From Bremia lactucae (lineage: Eukaryota; Oomycota; Peronosporomycetes; Peronosporales; Peronosporaceae), in NCBI RefSeq assembly GCF_004359215.1, contig NC_090627.1, positions 1,193,460 to 1,233,446 of the forward strand: a stretch of DNA of 39,987 nt. Direction: 5' to 3'. The notes beneath the pieces were generated by a model. The model saw nothing but the letters and a program-made list of their open reading frames with translations, did no database searches and was not told the DNA's origin. A program made the position numbers and the translations under genes. Position 1 is the first letter of the stretch, and the number at the start of each line of letters is the position of its first letter. Below are positions 22,830-33,353 of this stretch, one piece after another.

Positions 22830-25800
22830 CACTTGGTGCTAACTCTCCCAGCATGCGTCGAGGCTGCTTAAACTGTACAGCAGGAATCAGCTTGGTCATC
22901 ATGTCTGCTTTCATCTCCTTTGTCGAGCAGTATTGCAGCACCACTTGGCCGTCTTCAACTCTTTTCCGCACAAAGTGATGGCGTATGCCGATGTGCTTGT
23001 TTCTCTTGTGAAACTCCGGATTCTTGTCCAACGCAATCGCACCATGATTGTCTTCATACACCTTGACAGCTTCGTTGCTCTTCATCTAGCCAAGCTCGCC
23101 AGAAATGTCTTGAGCCAAATTGCTTCTTGTACTGCTTCCGTCAGCGCCATGTACTCTGCCTCTGTCGATGACAACGCCACCGTGCGCTGCTTCTTGCTCC
23201 TCTAGCTAATACTAAATTATTCATCATGAAAGCGTATCCGCTTGTACTTCGTCGCGTCTCCACATCACCAGCCCAATCTGCGTCTGAGTACCCTTGCAGT
23301 GTAGCGATACCATCACGTGATAAATCAAGTCCATGCGTCGGTGTTTCTTTGAAGATACCGCAACACACGCTTAATAGCCTGCCAATGTACTGGACAGGGA
23401 ACAGCCGCAAATTGACTTAATGATCCCACTGCCACAGTAAGGTCTGGACGAGCCGCAACCATCAAGTACATGATACCTCCAATGTTACTCCGGTAGGGTA
23501 CGTTCTTCATTGTTTCCTCATGATTGCAGCCGCCTTCACACATGTTCTTGGTCAGTCTAAGTCCAGGATCTTGAGGCGTCTTCACGGGCTTGCTGTCATG
23601 CATAACAAACTTAGTCAAAACAGACTTGAGTTTGCCGCATCGTCACATGGCCAGCCGCATGATCGCTCTTGATTTCCACACCAAGAAAATACTTCAGCTC
23701 ACCGAGATCCGTCATCTCGAATCGGTCACTCAACGCGCGCTTTGTGACGTGAGAAATTCGTCATTACTTGCGATGATCAGATCGTCAACATACAAAACAA
23801 CAAAGACCACGTCGCTGTCATCTCGCTTAGCACCAGTGATCTGATTCACACTTGATCATTAAGTCATCGATGGTCTGATTCCACATACGGGGTGATTGCT
23901 TTAAGTCGTTTGGTGACTTCTTTAGCTTGCACACGTAATCTGGACGACCAGCATCGACATATCAATCTGGCTGCACCATGTAGATATCTTCATCTAATCC
24001 ACAATTTAGGAACGCTATTTTGACATCCATTTGATGCAACTTCAGCGTATACTGGGCAGCCAAACTCAGAACAATTTGAATCGACGTAAACTTGGCCACC
24101 GGTGCAAAGGTTTCTTTGTAATCAACTCCATACTCCTGTGAGAATCTATCAGCCACTAGACGTGCCTTATACCGCTGAATTTAGCCATCTTGAGTCTCCT
24201 TGACACGGAATACCCATCTGCAGCCGATAGCCTTGCGTCCTTTGGCAACGGTACATTGTTCCATGTATCATTTTTCTGGAGCGAGTCATACTTTGAATCA
24301 CACGCTTCCTTCCATATCACTGCGTCGCTGGATTCCATAGCCGGCTTAAACGTAGTCGGCATATCACCCACTAAATCCATGACGTATGCAGCTTCGTAAT
24401 GTGTTGCATCTTGAGCTGCTGCTGACATCTCATCAAGACCTTGACGTCTTTTATAATACGCAGACAGCTTGGCTCTTATAGTGTATGTTGCTTTCTCCAA
24501 TGAATGTGTCCGTTGGTGTCTCTTACTGCTGCACTCCATGTCCGCATCTTGCGCAGTGTTAACTTCTTGTTCCTGCGGCGATTCATCATCCGTCTAAAAA
24601 TTCGTAGAAAAATGTATATATCACAAATAAATAAAACACAAGGTATCGTGTGACAATAGAATTTTCTATTTCTTACGTAATTATTTGTGCAAAATCTTTA
24701 AATTTAATTTCAATCGTTTGTTCTAAAAAAACGGTTTGAATTTGTTTCCCCCTTTCTCCTATATATTTTTTAGTATCATGGCCATGTGACGGGGCAAAAA
24801 AGCACGACTGATGGTCATGGCAACAAAAGTAAACTGAGTGATTGTAAGATTCGAATTGCACTCGACACGAAATCGACCTGATTCCACTGTATTAGGAAAC
24901 ATGTGCCATTGCCTTGAAAAAAAAGACGAGGAATGGTTACGGAACGCTGGCTGTCATCGTTTTTTCGAGGGCATCTCTTCCTCTTCGATGACTACGTCCT
25001 GCTGAAAGTAGTTGCGTTTTCCAGTGTCAAAAACATCTTCCATGTACTATGCGTCGCGGCTTGCTAGTATGCGGCAACTGTCCAGCTCCTCGAATCGATA
25101 CGCTTTCTCATGATCCGAATATCCAACAAACCGGCAGCGTACTGACCGAGAATCAGATTTGGCACACTTTTCCTTTGGCACCATTACATACGTGTGACAA
25201 CAAAACACCTTCAAGTTAGCCAGCAATGGTTTCTTCCCTGAACAAACATGGTGTGGCGATTTGTCATGGCTGATAGCACGTGTTACTCATCTATTGCGGA
25301 GGAACGTAGCTGTCATGACAGCTCCGCCCCAGTTCTCTTTGGACAGTCTAGCATGTTTTATCTTGCAGCACGCACACTCTACTAACATTCGATTTATTCG
25401 CTCGGCGACCCCGTTCAACTGAGGAGTGTAAGAAGGCGTGAGTATACGCGCGCTTCCTCGATCGCTGCAAAACTTGGCCATATCACGCGAAGTATACTCG
25501 CCGCCATTGTCACTCCGAATCGTCTTTACCCGCTTGCCCGTTTGCGTTTCAGCAAACGCAACAAAGTCAGCAAATTTGGCAGGTACTTCCAACTTGTTAC
25601 CCAACAAGTGCACCTTGCAAAAATGTGATTTGTCGTCAATAAAAGTGACAAAATAGCGCTTCCCGCTGAACGTCGGCGTCTGCACGACTTCTAGAACTTG
25701 CTTCGTACGATTGGGTGATGACTTGGGATAGCTCATTCGCGTTTGCTTATCAAGTGAGCATCCGTCACACACCTCCCACTGCTTCACTGATGCAACGTAA

Positions 25801-27147
25801 TGCCAACACCAAAACATGTCTTCACAATAGCATCAAGACCGCCATGACCAATGTGACCAAGTCGAAGGTGCCAAAGGTACGACGTGGTGTCCCCATGGTA
25901 TCCCATCAATCTTATTATATTGGCCTCATCCATCAGAATAGGCGACATGCGAGGCTTGAACAATCCTTTGCCTTCACACGCTCCAAGCTTCCAGCTAAGA
26001 TTCTTTTGTTTCCGCAAAACAACCATCGCGCTCAAATGAAACTGGCCCAACATCCTTTGTGAAGCGGCCATCCGACTTTTTTCCGTGTAAGCTTGGGAAT
26101 ATGCCATTCGCCAGAAAGCATACATTTCTTAGTCCCACATAGAGTTTTCATCGACATCACTATGTCGCCCTTTCCCACCGCTTGGACCACACCGTCGTCA
26201 GCGAGATGCACATCTATTGGAGAGACAGTCTTGTAATTCTTCATGTACTCTTTCGGTACGTCATGTGTTGCGTTGATCCTGAGTCAACCAACCACACATA
26301 TTCCGACTTGGTAATACTTGCGTCACGACCAACCGAAAACAGAAAATCGCCCGAGTCGTCTTCTACTTGCGCAATATTTGCTGTTTGTGACCTCTCTCGC
26401 TGCACATTCTCGCGGAGTCGTACTGGACACTTCGCAAGCCAATGTCCCTGCTCACCACAATAATGACATGCGCTGCTCGTCTTGACAGGCGCTTCTCGTA
26501 CTTTATTCCGCTTTCCTTGATCGCTCGACATAAGCGCTTGACCTTGACCGTGCGCGGCTCCTCGATGCCGCCACCTTGCTTCATGCATTTCATGTCCTCG
26601 TGCAACAGTCGAGACGTCGCCAGCTCCCATGACAGCGAGTCTGCTCTTGACTCCAGTGCCGTGATCAGGAACGAAAACGAATCACTGAGGCTTCCCAAGA
26701 GCGTGATGACCAAGTCGTCTTCACTAACCGGAGCTCCTACTACATCCAGCTGCTCCGCCAGGGTCTTTAACTTGTTAATGTGCTGTAGCACATCATCAGC
26801 CTCATCCATTTTGGCCGTAAAGAAGCGTCGACGAAGAAAGAGCTTATTCGCCAAGCTCTTCTTCTCGAAGTGTCCCTCCAGCCGTGACCATGCATCGTGC
26901 GCTCCACATGCCGAGCGAACTAGAGGCAGCTGAGAATCCTCCATCGCGAGACAGATGATCGCCAGCGCCTTTCGAGACTTACGCTTGTAAGTTGTCTGAT
27001 CCAGCGTACTGGTCAGGTGCTCGAGTTTCACCTCCCCGCTTGTCACTTCCCACAGGTGCCTCTCCTCCAGCACCATTTGCATCTTGAACTTCCACGTATG
27101 ACATCAAACTTGTTGATGCGAGAAGAGGTGGCGGAAGCGGAATCCAT
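22830..27147 (-). pseudogene. Copia gag-pol polyprotein, broken
   Basis: The minus strand likely starts at ATG 27147 (MDSASATSSRINKFD). One base seems lost near 27100, after which the frame continues WKFKMQMVLEERHLW. UBN2-type gag (27080-26640) is followed by CHYCGEQGHWLAKC (CCHC knuckle, 26470-26430) and the protease VWLVDSGSTQHM (26300-26265). Then come the pre-integrase LWHLRLGHIGHGGLDAIVK and integrase with IRSDNGGEY (near 25520) and SYTPQLNGVAERINR (25425-25380). Reverse transcriptase carries YKETFAPVAKFTSIQ, LHQMDVKIAFLN and YVDDLIIASN (YVDD at 23781-23792). RNase H has YSDADWAGDVETRRSTSGYAF (23295-23230) and VYEDNHGAIAL (23060). A 350-bp AT-rich insert splits the integrase-reverse transcriptase linker, and stops occur throughout pol. 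Domain assignments are secure; the product is not functional as read. Confidence 0.85.
24600..24950. other. AT-rich insert inside the copia polyprotein
   Basis: Coding-like sequence stops at about 24950 (ending EEEEMPSKK on minus) and resumes at about 24597 (TDDESPQEQEV). The 350 bp between is AT-rich and not copia-like. I saw no clear terminal repeats or target duplication. Confidence 0.45.
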
Positions 27148-27181
27148 GAAGGTGAAGTCAGCGTCGGGGGCTAAAAAGGCG

Positions 27182-27199
27182 GGTCCTGGGCTCATAACC
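27182..27199 (-). other. Primer-binding site of the copia element, half-tRNA-iMet type
   Basis: Directly after the 5' LTR the minus strand reads GGTTATGAGCCCAGGACC. The complement CTGGGCTCATAACC (27186-27199 on +) matches the anticodon arm of eukaryotic initiator tRNA-Met (CAT anticodon), as in Drosophila copia, not a tRNA 3' end. Confidence 0.65.
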
Positions 27200-27453
27200 T
27201 GATGAAACGGTCAAGTGAGCGAATTTTAGCAAAACGCAAAGTGAACACATCTAAGGTCCTTAGATAGCAAACATATTGCTACCTCTAAGCCAATCATTTC
27301 TTATAGCAATCAAAGTTCATCGAAACTTTTAGAAGCTGATAACGTCATCTACTGACGTTATCCTCATGACGTCACACTATGACGTCATTACCGGTATATA
27401 CTGGTTCATATTGGTAGTCTTTTGTTCAGGTCGAGCCGCTTCATCGCCAACAC
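27200..27453 (-). repeat. 5' LTR of the minus-strand copia
   Basis: 254 bp; reads TGTTGGCG...CGTTTCATCA on the minus strand. It contains four TGACGTCA-like octamers at 27340-27347, 27353-27360, 27367-27374 and 27380-27387, and the near-palindrome CCGGTATATACTGG next to them. Confidence 0.85.
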
Positions 27454-27458
27454 ATTAC

Positions 27459-28934
27459 TCACCTAAGTTACGCTGTCGCATGCTCTATGGTGTAACAGGT
27501 ACTAATTAACTCGTATTACGTAGTTTAAGACAGGCTTAATAGCGATGCACAAGTAGGATTGAGATAATACATATTGGTTTCCCATTTACTGCTTCGTTCA
27601 TAAGCTACCCTTTTTTCTACGCCATTTTAACAGACACTACGATGATCAACTTCGAGTTTTAGGCTGCGAGGCAATTTGTGTCTCTCCCGTCGAATATTCT
27701 CATTTCTGGGACCATTGTCATCAAATGTAGCAGGAATCAAACACCTATGCGACACGCGGCGATATAGCTCAGGCTTCGCTATTTCGAGACAAATCCTTGA
27801 CGAATTTGTTTAAACGCAAGAAGTAGATATTTTAACATATAAATTGTAATAATTCACAAAAGTTATAAGCATGAGAAGGTGGTACAAGAACGACTGACGC
27901 AAGATCCCACAATCACGTATAATACTTACGGAGGTTATGGCTGCGTGCCCCAGATCTATATTAATTGTGAGTTATTCAAATTTAGACTCCACACTTGCGC
28001 TTGCTACTATCCGCAGACGCAAGCAATGTATAACGGCTGCATTTGTAATAGGATAGTTATTCTAAATAAATAAATTATTTAGCATCGATATAAACCCCTT
28101 CAGACCTATTCTTTTGACATTAAGAAGTAATAATTAAGATTTCAGATTTAAACATATCTGAACAAATGAGACATTGCGTTGGCAAAAAAATTATTAAAAA
28201 ATGCTCAAAACCAATATTTCATAATGTTTTCCCTTGCTAAATCCTTTAGGTTTCGCCTGCAAATCAAGTATTTGTAATACTGGGATAGGAGCAACATCAC
28301 CATAAGACGTAATGTTACTATTTATACATTTACAACATCAATTTTGGTACCGACATTTCTCAGCGGATACTCTAAAGATTCGTTACTTGCTGACACACTA
28401 AAAGATTTTGCAGTTTTATGCAGAATATTACTTTGACGAAATATTAGTTGATTGACTAGTAAATATGGCATGCAACGCACGAGGTGCTTGAAATTCGTAC
28501 CTGCAGCGGTTAAGCTATCGTTTGTATCTCTTAAGATTGTTCATCACCATGCTATTAATGATTTACTTTTTTAGAATTTAAGCTCAAATATCATCTCAAG
28601 ATTACTTAACAGGACCACAGCATTTGAGCACGAAAGAAGTGTGCAACACTATTGAACCTTTGTGCTAGCTTCTCAACTTCTGACGATGGAGAAGTCCGAC
28701 CTTGAGAACTGAATCCTCGGTCACCGATGAGAGCTCCTTTTTATCAAACCTTTAAAATAGTTGACGGCTGTTTACTTTAATTACACGGGCATGTTTGTGG
28801 AACAGAATTGTCTGTGTGTTTTTATTTTGTCACATAATATAGTTATTTTCAAAAGATGCTGCTGACAACGACTTCAATATTTAAGGATCAATTAACATTT
28901 CAAACAGTTATCAGCATGTACACTCTAACAATCT
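27459..28934. other. AT-rich gene-free spacer
   Basis: This holds the right flank of the copia insertion and then the 3' flank of GH5 copy C. Short frames (for example 27879-28073) have no family resemblance. The 3' flank does not resemble that of copy A, so the GH5 similarity ends close to the stop codon. Confidence 0.5.
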
Positions 28935-31010
28935 TTAAGCATTGACCCGGGTATTTCCAATTAATGGAGAATATTGCTGACGTCTTCTGTGACGCACCAC
29001 AATTATCCGAAGATATAGCCCAAGGAAGCCCACTACGACACCGAAAAGTGTCCAAATGAGAAGTAGTCCCTTGTCAGAAAAGGGAACAACGAACAATTGC
29101 TGATCGGTCCGTTTTAAACTTGAGATGGATACTAATTGTGCTGTACCGCCAAAGTCACACGAAGCTCCATCTTCGCGGTGAGCATGCCAATACTCGTTAT
29201 ACACGTAATCACAACGCTCTTCGATCGTACTAAAGCGGGTATCAAGATCGGTACAGTCCACTTTACCACCACAGGCAAATTCTAATCCTTTTTCGAGGTC
29301 ATCGTGACGCTTGCCTCGCTTAGAGGTACAGAGGAAGACACCCTCGTCCTCATCCATGCAGGCTGTAGCCACATCATCGTCTGCATGGTAGCTGGATACA
29401 TTCGTTGGAAACGCTCCTTTTCGGACAAGGTCCAAAAAGTTCCAGCGTGAACCGAATTCGGTCTTGAAATTCCAAAAGTACCAGCCGTGACCGACTGCAA
29501 ACGCATTGAGCTTTTTAAGATTTAGATTGCGAGCAAAAGCTCGCTCATCGTCGTCGTTCTGTTGGCCAAATGAAGTATTACTCGTGATAGGACAGTCTCC
29601 GAACGACGGACCGGACTGACCCGTGCCATACGGACCTTGAATTGGCCGCGACGTATCCAGTGGAGTGCCTGGAAAATCATCTCCGAGATAGGTACTATGC
29701 GTCGGGCACTTTGTCATACGGCATTGAGTGTTGGGGAAGCCAGGTAAATTGTCATTGAAGCCGTTGAGCCACATGGCACAATTATCCGTTCCGAGGGACC
29801 ACTCCCCGACGATCACCGGCATCACAGCATTCTCCATCCTGGCAATGGGAAGCTTACGTTGGCAAGCATCGTAAAAGTAGTCTGTGCTCGTGCCAGGGGA
29901 ATGCCATGCCTGGTAAATGTGCGTGTCAAGAGCAATATCCGGACACCCGCGCATAAATTGCGACCAATATTGAACGCCAAAGCGGAACGAGTCGTGGATT
30001 ACAAATTTCCAATGAGGTGCACGGGATTTGACGCGCTTGTACGCTTTCCAATAGTAGTCTTTCAAAACATCCATGGGTGTGTGTTCCCATGGCTCGTTAG
30101 CAGGCTCGAGACCAAGGATGGCAGGATGGTTCGCATAGCGATCGACAATAGCCGTCACGGTAGTTAGCGAGTGATTCAAGTGCTCGTAATTGATTGATTT
30201 GTACGAGTTCGTGACCGGATCAAACTCACCTGCCCATTCCGCCGAGCGTAGCGACCAGTGTTCAAACGTCGTAGTATCAGAGGTATGAGTACTGGCAATT
30301 GATTTCCACTTGACGGACGAAGCCATACCGCTATTGTCAAAACCATTTTGGGAACCCACGAGGCCGTGAATATCGAGCAACAAGTCGATCTTGTACTTGT
30401 TTGCGAGGTCAGCAACACGGTCAAGAGCCTCGATCGCACCTTCCGTGCATCCAATGTAGGGCTCGTAGGGATTAAACATCCAGTCCCCAACTGGCACACG
30501 GAGCGAGTTCACACCAGCTTGTGCCATTTCTTTCAAATCGGCTTCAGTGACCCACGTTGTGTAGTGAATACGGAGTTGACGATTCGCTTCCTTTTTCCCA
30601 AGAGCAGTACAAAATGTAAACATGTCCATCGCAGTCTTCTCAGGCGCTTTGTCGCCATAGCGTTCCTGCGTACTGAGAAATTGATAAAAAAGGGTCGGAG
30701 TGATCCATGGCTCAAGCACGAGCCAACCACCGAGATTCGCACCACGAACTTGCTTGTTAAACGGAGTGGCATGTCGATCGCTGGAACATGTTTGATTTTC
30801 ATCATTCGGTTTGAAATTTTCGAAAAATTCGAAGTGCTCGGCGGTGAAAAGATGATCGTTCTTCCAGTACCATTTCGCATCCTTGACGATGGACATGGAG
30901 TCGTTATTACCGCCGATTGTAGGACTGAAGATTTGTTCAGTAGGTATGATAGATGCTGCCGTCAATGACAGCGTCAAAAGTGCTGTAGCCACTTGTTGAA
31001 CGACTTTCAT
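28935..31010 (-). CDS. GH5 exo-1,3-beta-glucanase-like membrane-anchored enzyme, copy C (complete, inverted)
   Basis: Complete 691-residue frame on the minus strand, from ATG at 31010 to TAA at 28935-28937. The frame stays open to a TTG at 31070, but the ATG precedes a clear signal peptide (MKVVQQVATALLTLSLTAAS) and sits about 60 nt after a good oomycete core promoter. The GH5 domain has acid/base Glu306 (LEPANEP) and nucleophile Glu403 (VGEWS). The Cys-rich extension is followed by a membrane span at about residues 648-672 and the basic tail HRRRQQYSPLIG. Expected role: surface-anchored hydrolysis of beta-1,3-glucan in the oomycete's own wall or its host's. The first about 500 bp shared with copy A are nearly identical; the last about 60 residues are very different. 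It looks intact. Confidence 0.93.
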   Translation of the reverse strand: MKVVQQVATALLTLSLTAASIIPTEQIFSPTIGGNNDSMSIVKDAKWYWKNDHLFTAEHFEFFENFKPNDENQTCSSDRHATPFNKQVRGANLGGWLVLEPWITPTLFYQFLSTQERYGDKAPEKTAMDMFTFCTALGKKEANRQLRIHYTTWVTEADLKEMAQAGVNSLRVPVGDWMFNPYEPYIGCTEGAIEALDRVADLANKYKIDLLLDIHGLVGSQNGFDNSGMASSVKWKSIASTHTSDTTTFEHWSLRSAEWAGEFDPVTNSYKSINYEHLNHSLTTVTAIVDRYANHPAILGLEPANEPWEHTPMDVLKDYYWKAYKRVKSRAPHWKFVIHDSFRFGVQYWSQFMRGCPDIALDTHIYQAWHSPGTSTDYFYDACQRKLPIARMENAVMPVIVGEWSLGTDNCAMWLNGFNDNLPGFPNTQCRMTKCPTHSTYLGDDFPGTPLDTSRPIQGPYGTGQSGPSFGDCPITSNTSFGQQNDDDERAFARNLNLKKLNAFAVGHGWYFWNFKTEFGSRWNFLDLVRKGAFPTNVSSYHADDDVATACMDEDEGVFLCTSKRGKRHDDLEKGLEFACGGKVDCTDLDTRFSTIEERCDYVYNEYWHAHREDGASCDFGGTAQLVSISSLKRTDQQLFVVPFSDKGLLLIWTLFGVVVGFLGLYLRIIVVRHRRRQQYSPLIGNTRVNA

Positions 31011-31067
31011 GATAGATAGCTGCAATACACGGAAGGTGAGGTGTGCACTGTGTGCGCTTTTTGCGGC

Positions 31068-31081
31068 CAAATGAAGAATGA
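31068..31081 (-). promoter_or_regulatory. Oomycete Inr+FPR core promoter of GH5 copy C
   Basis: The minus strand reads TCATTCTTCATTTG, matching 13 of 14 positions of the known oomycete core TCATTYYNCAWTTT. It lies about 58-71 nt upstream of the ATG at 31010, the usual distance for transcription start. Confidence 0.6.
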
Positions 31082-33353
31082 CTTTAAAAGCTTCATTGCA
31101 AGGTTATGGCAAGAGAGCGGTGCTATGCACTTAATTGCTAAACCAAAGCACAAAGAAATACCATGGTGAGTCATAGGCTGAATCGCAGCCATGTTTTTTT
31201 AGCGGCTGGCTTTGTATACTTACGTCGCAAAAAAGGGAATAGCCCCCGACCTAACTTCTCGATCTAGTGCCAGCTTTTTGCAAAAATAGTGTGGCTCTTT
31301 CTGTCATTGTAGTTTATGTAAATCTGTCGTTTAAACTCACCGCAAGTAATAGCTCGCAAAGTTGTAGCCTCCAGCTGCTAATGTTTAAAAAGTCGCTTTG
31401 CGGCTGTACCAAATCGACATACTTAACGAGCTTTAGAATCCCGTAGAAAAAAACGTAGCAACGGTCTCAAATAATTTTCTAATTTAAATTATCGTCGGAT
31501 TGTATTGCAAGTCACAATACGCTCTACTTCATTCTTATTCTGTAGATAGGGGTGCAGACGTTGGGACGAAAAGGCGCTTGATGTAATAATCTTACAATCT
31601 GTCGATAGTACTATTTCTCTATTTCAGGAGCTAAAGAATACATAATAGCAAATTGCTAATAATTAAAGCGTCGTCGATCCGTTGCTTTGAAAATAAAATT
31701 TGACAGAAATACATTGCATGGTTCTTTTTTATTTTTGGAATAGAGAGAATGGTGGTGACATTATGCAGCAGTTTATAATTTGTATAATTCGGATGGCACA
31801 TATAGTCTTCTACAGACTGCCTGTCCGCGACGACGAGAGAGAGTCTCTCCAACCATTATTTTACGCTTAAAGCCCATTTGAAGAATAGCAATGCCTTTGC
31901 TTGAGGCGTTAGAAGGTGTTTCTGTAAATCGTAGCAAGAAGCTTATTGCAAGCAGACCTTTATTATAGTGAAGACACTGTCGAGCAGCCATTCTTACGAC
32001 GCCTGGTTTAAACGTATTAGTAATGCATACTACACCGCGCTTCCAGTGACATGACTTTAAGGGTCATGTTTAAAATAAGGTCTTATTAGAAACGGAACAG
32101 CATCCTGATAATACTATCAGCGTCATGCTAATTCCATTATGTCTACGAAATGCTAGATCGATATTATTGAAATAAACCGGGCTTTTTCCAAAACAAAGTA
32201 TTTCACAAAATTATTACAGCTGACCCACTCGTCAATTTCTTAAATTGACATTCGCGCTAATCCTGTAAAATGTTTACATTGACAATAGGTGCGATTAGGA
32301 TTCGCCACACTTTTGACGAGAATATCACGCAGAGGAAGCGAAGCGCGTAACGAAAAACCAAAAGTAAGATGAAGATATTTCAGACAACCAAAAAGTGTTT
32401 CTATTTTATTCGTATATTCTTACAGTGGTCGGAGCCACATAAATTCGTCCATATGTAAAAAGCGTCACTTAGGCCTCCGAGGCACAGCTGTCCGAATGTG
32501 TAATGAACTAGCTGCATTGCTAGTTATAATTTCCTTTACTAGGAGTCTCGTATAAGCTTTGCAAATTTATTGCCTTACCGTGACACTTCAAGCAATTGCA
32601 AACTTGGCTTCTTTCCAAACTTTAAGAGTCAATAGAGTATGAAGTTGCTTTAAGATGACAAATCATGGATGATCACGTTGAATACCACGAAAATGCAATA
32701 CACTGCCCGACTTGGACTAAAACCATCAATAGTCGATGTTCTTAATGTTTTTAATCCAAATTGCGTGTATCGCATCGCCAAGTGCAAATGTGAAAATAGT
32801 GTGCGCACCCACTTCGAGGCTAAAATTTAAAAGAGAGATCCTTAAATTATTACCAATCTGAGAGCCTCAATAGTTTTTGTTATAAAAAAAAAAGTTTGCG
32901 ATACGTGTTTACCAGATTGCGGCCGCCTTTTGCTTGAAGGGTAATTGTGTAAATTTATGTGCCTCGAATTGGTCTATTCCTTATCCGATTTTGACATTCC
33001 TTTTATTGCTTGTGATTATAGACGAACTTACCAGCTAGCAGAAACGCAATAAATACAGAATGATTGTTTCTCAAAAATTGTCGTACTTGTTTTAATTGAT
33101 GAGATTCTACAGAGTCGTAATGTTAATGCGATAGCAAATTTGCTTGATTACCATTCATAAGACAAATAAATAAAAACTCTGTGAATCAACTCTCAGTATT
33201 TTCTGTCTCTTCGCTGACTAGTTGTAAGAGACGAATCAGGCCAAAGGTCTTTTCTATCAGATTTCACAATCACAAGGCCATCAGCTGTCAAAAGACAATT
33301 TGCAAAGCAATTCATTGAAAATTGAGAAAGGTTGAAAGGATTCTAAAGTGCAC
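31082..33353. other. 2.3-kb gene-free spacer, AT-rich
   Basis: No frame with family resemblance, no RNA gene and no clear transposon relic was seen on either strand. Short frames at 31631-31991 (minus) are not supported by anything else. It separates the glucanase/transposon region from the compact gene block. Confidence 0.5.

Larger units (their letters stand above)
22597..27453 (-). mobile_element. Ty1/copia LTR retrotransposon, nearly complete, 4857 bp
   Basis: Both LTRs are present (22597-22813 and 27200-27453) with TG...CA-type ends. The element is flanked by an exact 5-bp duplication CATTA (22592-22596 and 27454-27458), the length typical of copia. The minus strand carries gag, CCHC knuckle, protease, integrase, reverse transcriptase and RNase H in copia order. 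A primer-binding site lies directly inside the 5' LTR. The LTRs differ by about 37 bp of indels plus substitutions and the polyprotein is broken by stops and a frameshift, so it is old but the least decayed copia here. It inserted into the family A relic. Confidence 0.88.

Noticed and set aside
30348..30968. A 206-codon frame on + antisense to GH5 copy C
   Set aside because: It lies wholly within the strongly supported minus-strand gene, resembles nothing and shares its sequence with an antisense shadow of copy A.
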